This document shows, in pieces, positions 1 through 6,743 of a DNA stretch of 11,588 nucleotides. The notes below the pieces were generated by a model. That model saw only the letters and a list, made by a program, of their open reading frames with translations, did not search any database and was not told the origin of the DNA. Within the stretch, counting starts at the first letter, position 1; every line of letters starts with the position of its first letter. The DNA is from Candidatus Omnitrophica bacterium CG07_land_8_20_14_0_80_50_8. GTDB taxonomy: Bacteria > Omnitrophota > Gorgyraeia > 2-02-FULL-51-18. The stretch spans positions 1 through 11,588 of the forward strand of contig PEWW01000009.1 of the NCBI GenBank assembly GCA_002779345.1. The letters are read 5' to 3'. The position numbers were made by a program, and so were the translations under genes.

Positions 1-120
1 TTCTAAGAGAGTCGTCGATCGTTTGCTTCAAAATAGACAGGGCAGTCAATTGTCAACTACTGACACCTTAAATAGAGCGAACCTACGGGCGAAGTGCCCC
101 GGCAACTCACACCAGAGATG

Positions 121-147
121 TTGACACAACTTCAGTTCCGAGATAAT
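121..147 (+). promoter_or_regulatory. Possible sigma70-type promoter for the gltD-type gene
   Basis: A perfect -35 hexamer TTGACA at 121-126 is followed after 15 bases by GATAAT (142-147), a 5/6 match to the -10 consensus. The spacing is short, which lowers confidence. The putative -10 lies inside the hairpin at 131-165, so a protein bound to that dyad would block this promoter. Confidence 0.3.
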
Positions 148-165
148 TTATCTCCTGGAACTGGA
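131..165 (+). promoter_or_regulatory. Leader hairpin / dyad upstream of the gltD-type gene
   Basis: AGTTCC (134-139) pairs with GGAACT (157-162), and GAGAT (140-144) pairs with ATCTC (150-154). The loop is AATTT, and there is a two-base CT bulge on the right arm. Pairing extends outward by three more pairs, one of them a G-T wobble. A purine-rich GGAGG runs off its right foot at 163-167. No T-run follows, so this is not a terminator. It could be an operator or a 5' UTR stem-loop. Confidence 0.5.
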
Positions 166-186
166 GGCCATAAAGGATAATTGCCC

Positions 187-213
187 ATGAGCTTTTTATT
201 TCACAATGCGTAA
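187..213 (+). other. Possible 8-codon upstream reading frame overlapping the gltD-type start
   Basis: ATG at 187 is preceded by AAAGGA (172-177) at good spacing, a better ribosome site than the one in front of ATG 206. This frame reads MSFLFHNA and stops at TAA 211-213, just inside the gltD-type gene in another frame. Termination there would release ribosomes next to ATG 206, so translational coupling is possible. It may equally be chance. Confidence 0.3.
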
Positions 214-1585
214 TCCAATACCGCGCCGCAAACCCGGCCAAATTTCGCAAGGCTATACTTTGGCGGAGGCCCTGGATGAGGCCGATCGTTGCTTGGTTTG
301 CGAAAACGCGCGCTGTGAGGCCGCTTGCCCCCTCCATAATCAAATTCCGCGTTGGATAAGCGCGTTGAAGCAGGGCCGCGCCGACGAGGCCTACCGGATC
401 ATTCGCGAAACAAGCCCTATGCCGGAAATCTGCAGCCGCCTTTGCCCGCAAGAGCGCCTATGCGAGGGCGCGTGCGGGCTGGGTATCAAGTACGAATCCA
501 TAGCCATCGGCCAGCTTGAACGGTTTGTGGCTGATGTCGGCTTAAAGAATTTTAAGACAAAGGAACAGCCGATAGTCCAACCGCAGCAGAGGAAACGTCT
601 GGCGGCCGTCGGTTCCGGGCCCGCGAGCCTGGCGTTCGCGCAAAACCTGCAGCTTCAGGGACATCCGGTGACGGTTATTGAACGTTGGTCGCGCTTGGGC
701 GGTGTTCTTTCCTGGATACCGCACTTTAAACTGCCGGCCGAGGTCCTGGATCGTCATCTGGAGTCGCTGCGCGAGCTGGGTGTCCGCTTTCAAACAGGCG
801 TTGAGGTTCGTTCGGCGGGTGAACTGCTAAAAAACTACGACGCGGTATTTCTTGGCGTGGGCGCGAGTCGACCCTCAAGCCCCAAGATCCCCGGGATTAA
901 GCTGGGAGGCGTTCTTTCGTCGACTGAATTTCTTGTGAGGGTTTATTATGACCCCTCTTCCACCCTTCCCAACCAATGGCAACCGCTCACAAGCCTTAAA
1001 GGACAGCGCGTGGGTGTTTTTGGCGGAGGTGACAGCGCGATGGATTGTGTCCGTACAGCGATCCGTCTGGGCGCATCTGAGGCATTGTGTTTTTATCGAA
1101 GAGATGAGGCCAACATGCCCGGCAGTAAAAAAGAGGTACGTACAGCGAAAGCGGAAGGCGTTAAATTTCAGTTGTTGGCCGCGCCCAGGGCCTTTCATTC
1201 ACGCGACAGTCGGACGGTTTCTCAAATAGAATGTATCCGTATGGAGTTGGGCGCTCCGGACTCCTCCGGGCGCCGGTCCCCGGTGCCTGTTAAGAATTCC
1301 ACGTTCATGACTGACGTGGATCTGGTTGTGTTGGCCTTTGGGTATGAAGTGGAAGACGCGTTCGAAGAAAAAAGTGATCTCTTAACACCAAAGAATCTTA
1401 TAAAAACCAATCCGGTCACCGGCGCGACCCCAATCCCGGGTGTGTTCGCTGGAGGCGATTGCGTCACCGGACCCAGCCTTGTTTGCGCCGCCGCTTATGC
1501 GGGCGTCGTTGCGGCCCAAAACGCGCTTCGGTATTTCAACGGTGAACCCTGGGAAAACCTGGCTTCTTTGGAGTACGCGGATTAA
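206..1585 (+). CDS. gltD: Glutamate synthase small-subunit-type NADPH oxidoreductase (GltD family)
   Basis: In glutamate synthase the small subunit passes electrons from NADPH through FAD and 4Fe-4S clusters to the large subunit, which makes glutamate from glutamine and 2-oxoglutarate. At 459 residues the length is normal for GltD. Two N-terminal cysteine sets are visible: C29, C32, C37, C41 and C76, C80, C86, C90, the second in a CPQERLCEGAC block. An FAD Rossmann motif lies near residues 135-142 (GSGPAS, with Ser141 where the third Gly is usual). The NADPH site GGGDSAMDCVRTA is at 273-285, YRRDEANMPGS at 297-307 and the C-terminal FAD motif AGGD at 415-418. Residues 273-320 closely follow the E. 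coli GltD pattern. No large subunit is adjacent, so it may act with a distant GltB or as a general NADPH:acceptor enzyme. ATG 206 is the only reasonable start (an in-frame TGA lies at 188), but its ribosome site is weak. Confidence 0.9.
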   Translation: MRNPIPRRKPGQISQGYTLAEALDEADRCLVCENARCEAACPLHNQIPRWISALKQGRADEAYRIIRETSPMPEICSRLCPQERLCEGACGLGIKYESIAIGQLERFVADVGLKNFKTKEQPIVQPQQRKRLAAVGSGPASLAFAQNLQLQGHPVTVIERWSRLGGVLSWIPHFKLPAEVLDRHLESLRELGVRFQTGVEVRSAGELLKNYDAVFLGVGASRPSSPKIPGIKLGGVLSSTEFLVRVYYDPSSTLPNQWQPLTSLKGQRVGVFGGGDSAMDCVRTAIRLGASEALCFYRRDEANMPGSKKEVRTAKAEGVKFQLLAAPRAFHSRDSRTVSQIECIRMELGAPDSSGRRSPVPVKNSTFMTDVDLVVLAFGYEVEDAFEEKSDLLTPKNLIKTNPVTGATPIPGVFAGGDCVTGPSLVCAAAYAGVVAAQNALRYFNGEPWENLASLEYAD

Positions 1586-1716
1586 GAGGGGCCGTGAGGA
1601 TGACTTCCGTGCGAGCTATTCATCCATGGGGGCTCAATGCCGGCGATTTGTAATTCTTGGAAATATCGTATATACTTTACCGGTAAGCCGCTTAATTAAA
1701 ACTCGCGGAGTTGCCT
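1586..1716 (+). promoter_or_regulatory. Spacer with sigma70-type promoter for the PilZ gene (hexamers 1648-1653 and 1671-1676)
   Basis: TTGTAA (1648-1653; 4/6) and TATACT (1671-1676; 5/6) are separated by exactly 17 bases, and transcription would start about 1683. GGAG at 1707-1710 lies 6 bases before ATG 1717 and sets the start of the PilZ gene. No terminator for the preceding gene is visible in this stretch. Confidence 0.55.
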
Positions 1717-2064
1717 ATGACGCAAGAAAGACGTAAGTTCCCCAGATTGGCTTGCCGCCTCGCGTCATCTTTCAGGGATACGGAAAGCACGGATTCATGG
1801 TCCTCTTGTTTCGTCTCTATCACGGATATTTCAAGGGGCGGCATGAGACTTAGGACCCATAGACGCATTCCTCTGACTGCCAGGCCAAACATTGAATTTG
1901 TTTTACCTAACCCCTATCATAAAAAGACGTTCCAAGTAGTGGTGGCTCCGGTGTGGTCGTCTGAGATGCCCGAAACTGACAGTTTCGATATCGGGGTAAG
2001 CTTCATCGACTTAAGCGCTGAAGCTGAAGACGCCATTGGTCACATGAGTCAGGTAACCGTCTAG
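1717..2064 (+). CDS. Small single-domain PilZ protein (c-di-GMP receptor)
   Basis: PilZ domains bind the second messenger cyclic di-GMP and alter the behaviour of partner proteins, often polysaccharide synthases or motility systems. Both binding motifs are present: RxxxR as R6-KFP-R10 and DxSxxG as D37-I-S39-R-G-G42. A beta-rich remainder follows to residue 115, so this is a PilZ-only protein of usual size with no signal peptide or membrane segment, and it should be cytoplasmic. ATG 1717 is preferred over TTG 1711 because GGAG lies 6 bases upstream of it. It ends 6 bases from the stop of the convergent exported-enzyme gene. That places it beside a glucan-synthesis cluster, but on the opposite strand with its own promoter. 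Confidence 0.85.
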   Translation: MTQERRKFPRLACRLASSFRDTESTDSWSSCFVSITDISRGGMRLRTHRRIPLTARPNIEFVLPNPYHKKTFQVVVAPVWSSEMPETDSFDIGVSFIDLSAEAEDAIGHMSQVTV

Positions 2065-2070
2065 CATAGT

Positions 2071-3525
2071 TCAGCCACCCAAAATAAACGGGTTAAAATC
2101 TCTATCAATCAAATAGGCCCAAGTTGATCCGGCAAGACTTGGAATGGGGTTCGCCCACCAACCGAAAATCACGTAATACCTCTTATTGGAATATTTGTAA
2201 GAAACCTCGCCGTTCGGTAACACTGATCTCAAAGTTTCAATACCCTCCCTCATCCGGGAGGCGTCTCCAGCCAATGCTTCGGACCAATCGGGGTGGGACG
2301 TCTTGTATTGAGCGGACAAGATCTTGGCCATCAAGACCGCGCCAAAGCTCCAGTCGCTGGATAAAATATCGTGACCGTCCGTATAACCTACGCCTTCCAA
2401 GATCCCATTTTCATAACAGCCCGCGCGAGCTTTTGTTTGTTGCCACATTTTGTAAGCGGCACCTTCACCGAATTGCCGGTCGATCCAGCCGCTTTGCAAA
2501 ACCACGATCCCCCACGTTTGGCAATCGACGGCAAAATCCTTCGACGGCGTAAACTCCCCGTTTGTGTATTTTCCACCCTGATAAAATACGCCTGCCTCTT
2601 TGTTGAAGGCGTATTCTTTGAAATAATTTTCTATTTTTTCCATCATGCCGGCAATTTCGTTTGTTAATAGGTCATTATTATTTTGCCGCGCAACTTGATG
2701 AAGCATTCGGAGCGCCGCCAGCACAGAAATATTATTTTCGTTGGAAATTTCACGGGGGTCTTTGTCAAAAGTCCCTTCGGGCGCATGGTAGATCGCTCCC
2801 AGTGGGCTCTGCATGGCTTTGAGCGCCGGCAGAATGCTCAAAGCCAGCTTGGCTTCGGGAGAATTCAAAGGAACAACCCCTTTGTATTTAATATAAGCCG
2901 TCTGCAAAGGGCCGATGATGGCCGCCCACGCGTTTTCTCCGGTGATCGGTTTCCAGTCTTCATGATGAAGCTGGGGACTATTGGGAAATCCGGCAAAAGA
3001 ATCTTTGCCGTCCAACGGATCGGACATCAAATACCGGTTACCGAACATCCTAAAAAAATAGGCCTGATCCGCGTCTAATTTAACACCGTTGTATGTAAAA
3101 TATTGGCTGGTTGCCTTGATCGAACTTAAAACGCCGGAGGAGCCGCTTAAAAGTCTCTGCGTCCAAAGATCGGCTTGCTTGGTTTGTTGGGTCAGCGCCA
3201 TCGTTATTTGCCACGTCGCGGCATCGTAAATATTCACGGAACCCGCTTCGTTCGATCCCTCTTCGCCAACAAGCAGTCTCTCCATGATTTCGCCAATATC
3301 ATCAGGCCTGGACCCTATGGATTTCCAATAACCTTTAGGCGCCCGGTAGCTCTGCGGCAATCCCTCTTCGATAGTATTGTTTGAAATAAATTTCACGATC
3401 GCGTCGGTTTCTTTTGGATCCGCGCTGAACTCGGAGGCCGCCAATACAAAAGTTTGGTGGGCAGAGATTGCAAGCCCAAAAAAAACAGCGGCCCATAAGG
3501 CCTTTTGTTCTATCACATTCTTCAT
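2071..3525 (-). CDS. Exported putative (alpha/alpha)6-barrel glycan-active enzyme
   Basis: The product has 484 residues. It starts with a Sec signal peptide: charged MKNVIEQK, a hydrophobic stretch at about 9-21, and a likely cut near Ala29-Ala30. The mature part shows the recurring helix-pair pattern of six-hairpin glycosidases: NIYDAATWQ (98-106), ENAWAAIIGPLQ (197-208), SNENNISVLAALRML (261-275), VDCQTWGIVVLQ (333-344), GILEGVGYTDGHD (374-386) and WWANPIPSLAGSTWAY (456-471). Acidic residues in these blocks (E263, D334, E377, D383, D386) are candidate catalytic residues, by inference only. I cannot place it in a numbered GH family. It lies 34 bases downstream of the kinase-like gene and last in the minus-strand block headed by opgG-opgH, so a beta-1,2-glucan or another envelope glycan is a reasonable guess at substrate. 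The ribosome site AAGAG precedes ATG 3525. Confidence 0.7.
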   Translation of the reverse strand: MKNVIEQKALWAAVFFGLAISAHQTFVLAASEFSADPKETDAIVKFISNNTIEEGLPQSYRAPKGYWKSIGSRPDDIGEIMERLLVGEEGSNEAGSVNIYDAATWQITMALTQQTKQADLWTQRLLSGSSGVLSSIKATSQYFTYNGVKLDADQAYFFRMFGNRYLMSDPLDGKDSFAGFPNSPQLHHEDWKPITGENAWAAIIGPLQTAYIKYKGVVPLNSPEAKLALSILPALKAMQSPLGAIYHAPEGTFDKDPREISNENNISVLAALRMLHQVARQNNNDLLTNEIAGMMEKIENYFKEYAFNKEAGVFYQGGKYTNGEFTPSKDFAVDCQTWGIVVLQSGWIDRQFGEGAAYKMWQQTKARAGCYENGILEGVGYTDGHDILSSDWSFGAVLMAKILSAQYKTSHPDWSEALAGDASRMREGIETLRSVLPNGEVSYKYSNKRYYVIFGWWANPIPSLAGSTWAYLIDRDFNPFILGG

Positions 3526-3559
3526 TTTCGTCTCTTTTTATACCGGATAGCGTCCGCGC

Positions 3560-3979
3560 TTATAGTATTTTTTTTACCATTCGGATGCCGCGGCCGCCGT
3601 CATAAAACTCGACGCGGTCCATCATTTTCTGCATTAAAAAAATCCCGCGGCCGCCGGGAATATTTTCGGCATAGCCGATCTGCGTCGGATCGGGCACGGT
3701 CCTAGGGTTAAACCCCTTCCCTTCATCGGAGACGTCGAGATGAATCTGCCCGTCGCCCCACGCGATGCGGACCGTCACTTTGCGGGACGCCTTCAGGCCG
3801 TTGCCGTGGCGCATGGCGTTCGTCAATGCCTCTTCCAGAGCAAGCTTCACCTTAAAGAGCTGTTCCGCGTCTTTGATGTGGGCCGCCAACTGGTCAAAGA
3901 CCCGGTCAAGAAAGGGATTGATCTGTTTTAGGTTGGTGGGAAGTTTTTCGTAGAGTGTAAAAATATTTTCTTGGCTCAT
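3560..3979 (-). CDS. RsbW/SpoIIAB-like HATPase_c anti-sigma-type serine kinase
   Basis: Kinases of this family bind a sigma factor or other partner and switch to a STAS protein, which they phosphorylate on serine. The 139-residue protein is a single GHKL ATPase domain. The N box is EEALTNAMRHGN (49-60, with E50, N54, H58), the G1 box is DEGKGF (85-90), and the G2 box is GGRGIFLM (109-116), covering all nucleotide-binding motifs. There is no histidine phosphoacceptor domain or membrane segment, which argues for the anti-sigma class rather than a two-component kinase. Its ATG overlaps the stop of the upstream STAS gene in ATGA, so the two are translationally coupled, the standard arrangement for such pairs. 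No sigma factor gene is present nearby, so the output partner is unknown. Confidence 0.85.
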   Translation of the reverse strand: MSQENIFTLYEKLPTNLKQINPFLDRVFDQLAAHIKDAEQLFKVKLALEEALTNAMRHGNGLKASRKVTVRIAWGDGQIHLDVSDEGKGFNPRTVPDPTQIGYAENIPGGRGIFLMQKMMDRVEFYDGGRGIRMVKKIL

Positions 3980-4413
3980 GAAGGACGAATTTTTGGCTTG
4001 ATCCTGCCCTTTTGCACTCCGTCTAGAAATTTATCCAGGTATTCGTCCGCTTGCTCCAAGGTCGCGAATAATTGGGGACCCATAAACTTCGTCGAATCAA
4101 ATACCAACTGCACCGATGGCTGGACATTGATAAGCGCGATAGTGGCCGCGCGTGCCTCAAGCTCTATTTTGGCGCGAAAAAAAGTACTTAGACCCATACT
4201 GCTGATATAAGTCACTTGCGCCATATCCATGATGATCGCCTTCGCTTTTGGAACTATATTCTTAAGCTGATCGGCAAGCAACGCATAGGTTTCAGTATTG
4301 ATCTCACCCTTCAAGGCGAGGGAGTAAACCTGAGGTTCTTTTTCATTGATCTGGATATCAAGCGCCACAAAAGCTCCTTTGTATTTACCGACAACGCTGT
4401 CCGAGGGTTTCAT
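3976..4413 (-). CDS. STAS-domain anti-anti-sigma-type protein (RsbV/SpoIIAA-like)
   Basis: STAS antagonists bind their cognate kinase when unphosphorylated and free the kinase's target. The phosphoacceptor block reads DMAQVTYISSMGL (63-75). Aligned on SpoIIAA, Ser72 falls on the phosphorylated serine, and Ser71 replaces the preceding Asp, a common variant. The core STAS fold covers about 27-130. Residues 1-25 and the basic tail KGRIKPKIRPS (135-145) are extra. At 145 residues it is somewhat longer than SpoIIAA (about 117). It starts at ATG 4413 behind a purine-rich AGGGAACGGGGA. It is separated from opgH by 116 bases that contain a candidate promoter, and it overlaps the kinase gene by 4 bases. 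Confidence 0.85.
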   Translation of the reverse strand: MKPSDSVVGKYKGAFVALDIQINEKEPQVYSLALKGEINTETYALLADQLKNIVPKAKAIIMDMAQVTYISSMGLSTFFRAKIELEARAATIALINVQPSVQLVFDSTKFMGPQLFATLEQADEYLDKFLDGVQKGRIKPKIRPS

Positions 4414-4487
4414 TCCCCGTTCCCTGCAACATTTTACGTCAGATAAATAAAAAGCTATAGAGAATTTTGACTACGCGAACCATTGAA

Positions 4488-4516
4488 ATCAAAATATGGG
4501 CCGCATCCTCCGTCAA
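4488..4516 (-). promoter_or_regulatory. Candidate promoter for the STAS-kinase-exported enzyme genes
   Basis: On the minus strand TTGACG (4516-4511; 5/6) and TTTGAT (4493-4488; 4/6) are 17 bases apart in the gap between opgH and the STAS gene. Transcription would begin near 4480, giving a leader of about 67 bases. It would let the three distal genes be expressed apart from opgGH. No clear rho-independent terminator follows opgH, so read-through is also likely. Confidence 0.4.
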
Positions 4517-4529
4517 GACGCCTGAGTGG

Positions 4530-6743
4530 TTAGGATACACGCGGCAGACTCTCGGGTTTCTCTTCCGACCATTTGTCCGCCATGTCGGTCGGTTGGGTCA
4601 AACGCAGACTGAAATGTAAACGAGAAAGGGCTTCCGCGTCGGTAAGTATTTGGATCTTATCTTTACGCGTGAGACCGCGGGTGCCTTTGGACAGCGCCTT
4701 TTGAATCAGCGCCTCCCTGTCCTTCACGATCCCCGGAAGAAGCGCGGGTCTTAAGCGCGGACGCAAGAGCGCGTAGTGAAGCGCGTGAATTCCAGGGTTA
4801 AACAGCGCGTGGACAAAACCGCGTCTTGCCAGGCCGTCCTTGGAAGTGGAGAAAAGAGTCATTGCTTTGAGGGCCGCCTGAAATTCGACCAATTCACGCG
4901 GCGGGTTCAGTTCTTCCGGAGTAACGAAAAAACCTTTTTTCTGGAATGCCCGCCCGACATCCACGCGGCTCGTCCACATCGAGGACAACACGGCAAAAAA
5001 AAGCGGCAAAAGAAAAAGAAGCCCCCAGTAAAAAAAAGTCCTGTCGACATAAAACAACACCGTTCCCCATAGGACCGAGACCAGGGCGCCGAGACCATGG
5101 GCCCTGAGCGCATCGGCAATGTTTATGCGCCGTTCCGAACGCGGAGGCGCTTTCCAATCGATCATTCGTCCCAAAAGCGTGAGAAACACATAATAGCTGT
5201 GAAAAAGCATCCGTATCGGCGCCAAAAGCATAGACAAAATTATCTCAAGGCAGGCGCTGACCGCCAGCTTCGCAAATCCTCCGAACCCGCGGGTCTGACG
5301 CCGGATAACGATCGCCGCCAATGAGAGCGCCTTGGGGCCAAAGAGAAACGTCACGGTCGCTATTAGGAGTACCGCTGAAAGCGCGAAATGATACACCGGC
5401 CACTGGGGAAACAACATGTGCCGGCTCGGGAAATACTCGGGTTTTTGCAGGCGGCCCGCCAGCAAACTAAAAGTGACGGAAAAAAGAAAAAAAAGCCACA
5501 AAAACGAACTGAAGTAAAACAGGTTGCCGATGAGAAAAAGAGTACGGTAACCGCTCGAAATGCCTTTCATGAAAATGAAGCGCAAATGCTGGAGGTTGCC
5601 TTGGCACCACCGGCGGTCACGATCAAGCTCCACAAGAAGATTCGGCGGCAGTTGCTCATAACTTCCGTCAAGGTCGTGCGCGATCCAAACTCCCAAGCCC
5701 GAACGACGCAAAAGAGCCGCTTCGACATAGTCGTGGCTTAAGATCTCACCGCCCAGAGGCGGAGACCCGCCGAGTTTGGGCAGCGCGCAAAAACGCATGT
5801 ACGGCTCCATACGGACGATCGCGTTGTGTCCCCAAAAACCGCCGTCACCCAGTTGCCAAAAATGCAGACCCGCGGTAAAAAGCGGGCCGTACGCGCGCGC
5901 GGCAAACTGCGTGATACGCGCGATAAGACTGTGCGGGTTGGCCGCCTTGGGAACCGTCTGGATAATGCCGACATCGGGCCTGACTTCCATCATCTTGACT
6001 AACTGCACCGCGAGCTCACCCGTCATGATGCTGTCCGCGTCAAGAACTATCATGTAACGGTAGCGGCTTCCCCAGCGGCGGCAGAAATCGGCGATGTTGC
6101 CGCTTTTTTTCTGGATGCGGTTGCGGCGATGACGATAATAGATCCGGCTGTCGCTAAGTTCCGCCAAGATCGCGGCCCAGGCTGCCTCTTCGGCGACCCA
6201 GACATCCGGGTCTGAACTGTCGCTTAGGATAAAAAAATCAAAATGTTCGAGCTCCCCTGTCCGTTCGATCGACCGGTAAACGGCTTTGAAGCAGGCAAAA
6301 ACGTGCGAAGGATCTTCGTTGTAAACGGGGATCGTGATGCACGTTTTGGCATCACGCGGCACCTTCGTCTCGGGTCGGAGCGAGCGGCTAATGTCAAAAC
6401 GATCCCCTCCGCGGACAAGCATGTAGAATCCAAACACCGCTACGAAAAAATTGGCTGCGATCCACGCAAAGAGTACCGAAAAAAGCACCACGATCGGGAC
6501 GTGCCAGACCATCGTCTTATTTTCTTTAAGAACGAAATAGAGGATGGATCCTCCGTACCAGCCGGCAAAAACCGTGAGGCCAAGCAGGATCATGCGGCGC
6601 GAAAAGGCCGGCCGCATCCATGATCTCATCGAAAGCTCCCCTTCCGGGAGCCGCAGCGAGGGATCGAACGGCTTGAACGCCATGGACCGGCGGCAAATCG
6701 GGGGAACGGAGGGTATTTTTGTGGGCTTAGAATTCAACGGCAT
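4530..6743 (-). CDS. opgH: Glucans biosynthesis glucosyltransferase H (OpgH/MdoH)
   Basis: OpgH is an inner-membrane GT2 glucosyltransferase that polymerises UDP-glucose into the beta-1,2-linked backbone of osmoregulated periplasmic glucan and moves it across the membrane. The 737-residue protein has hydrophobic segments at about 51-71 and 82-110, then the cytoplasmic catalytic domain: DSSD (175-178), SGNIADFCRRWGS (214-226), VLDADS (233-238), LHFWQLGDGGFWGHNAI (293-309), the base region ILSHDYVEAALLRR (334-347) and RDRRWCQGN (375-383). A multi-span C-terminal half follows. Similarity to E. coli OpgH is strong through the whole catalytic domain. It is about 110 residues shorter than the 847-residue E. 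coli protein, mainly before the first membrane span. ATG 6743 overlaps the end of opgG by 17 bases but has a weak ribosome site. ATG 6629 (residue 39) has a strong GGGGAG with 6-base spacing and may be the true start. Confidence 0.93.
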   Translation of the reverse strand: MPLNSKPTKIPSVPPICRRSMAFKPFDPSLRLPEGELSMRSWMRPAFSRRMILLGLTVFAGWYGGSILYFVLKENKTMVWHVPIVVLFSVLFAWIAANFFVAVFGFYMLVRGGDRFDISRSLRPETKVPRDAKTCITIPVYNEDPSHVFACFKAVYRSIERTGELEHFDFFILSDSSDPDVWVAEEAAWAAILAELSDSRIYYRHRRNRIQKKSGNIADFCRRWGSRYRYMIVLDADSIMTGELAVQLVKMMEVRPDVGIIQTVPKAANPHSLIARITQFAARAYGPLFTAGLHFWQLGDGGFWGHNAIVRMEPYMRFCALPKLGGSPPLGGEILSHDYVEAALLRRSGLGVWIAHDLDGSYEQLPPNLLVELDRDRRWCQGNLQHLRFIFMKGISSGYRTLFLIGNLFYFSSFLWLFFLFSVTFSLLAGRLQKPEYFPSRHMLFPQWPVYHFALSAVLLIATVTFLFGPKALSLAAIVIRRQTRGFGGFAKLAVSACLEIILSMLLAPIRMLFHSYYVFLTLLGRMIDWKAPPRSERRINIADALRAHGLGALVSVLWGTVLFYVDRTFFYWGLLFLLPLFFAVLSSMWTSRVDVGRAFQKKGFFVTPEELNPPRELVEFQAALKAMTLFSTSKDGLARRGFVHALFNPGIHALHYALLRPRLRPALLPGIVKDREALIQKALSKGTRGLTRKDKIQILTDAEALSRLHFSLRLTQPTDMADKWSEEKPESLPRVS

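Larger units (their letters stand above)
1..205. other. Leader / intergenic region before the gltD-type gene
   Basis: No complete gene can be supported here. One plus frame is open from base 2 to a TGA at 122-124 (40 codons), so the C-terminal end of an upstream gene is possible, but its residues match no family I recognise. The rest holds a possible promoter, a hairpin and a short upstream reading frame, listed separately. Confidence 0.4.

Noticed and set aside
2..124. Open plus frame at the left edge, possible C-terminus of an upstream gene
   Set aside because: Only 40 codons are visible and no motif is recognised; two other frames are also partly open, so coding cannot be supported.
3560..3979. 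Two-component histidine kinase fragment
   Set aside because: There is no phosphoacceptor His domain or sensor region; size, motifs and overlap with a STAS gene fit an RsbW-type kinase.
4776..6623. Several plus-strand open frames opposite opgH (for example 4776-5072, 5388-5741, 6243-6623)
   Set aside because: They lie wholly antisense to a well-supported OpgH reading frame, have Arg/Lys/Pro-rich shadow composition, and show no family motif.
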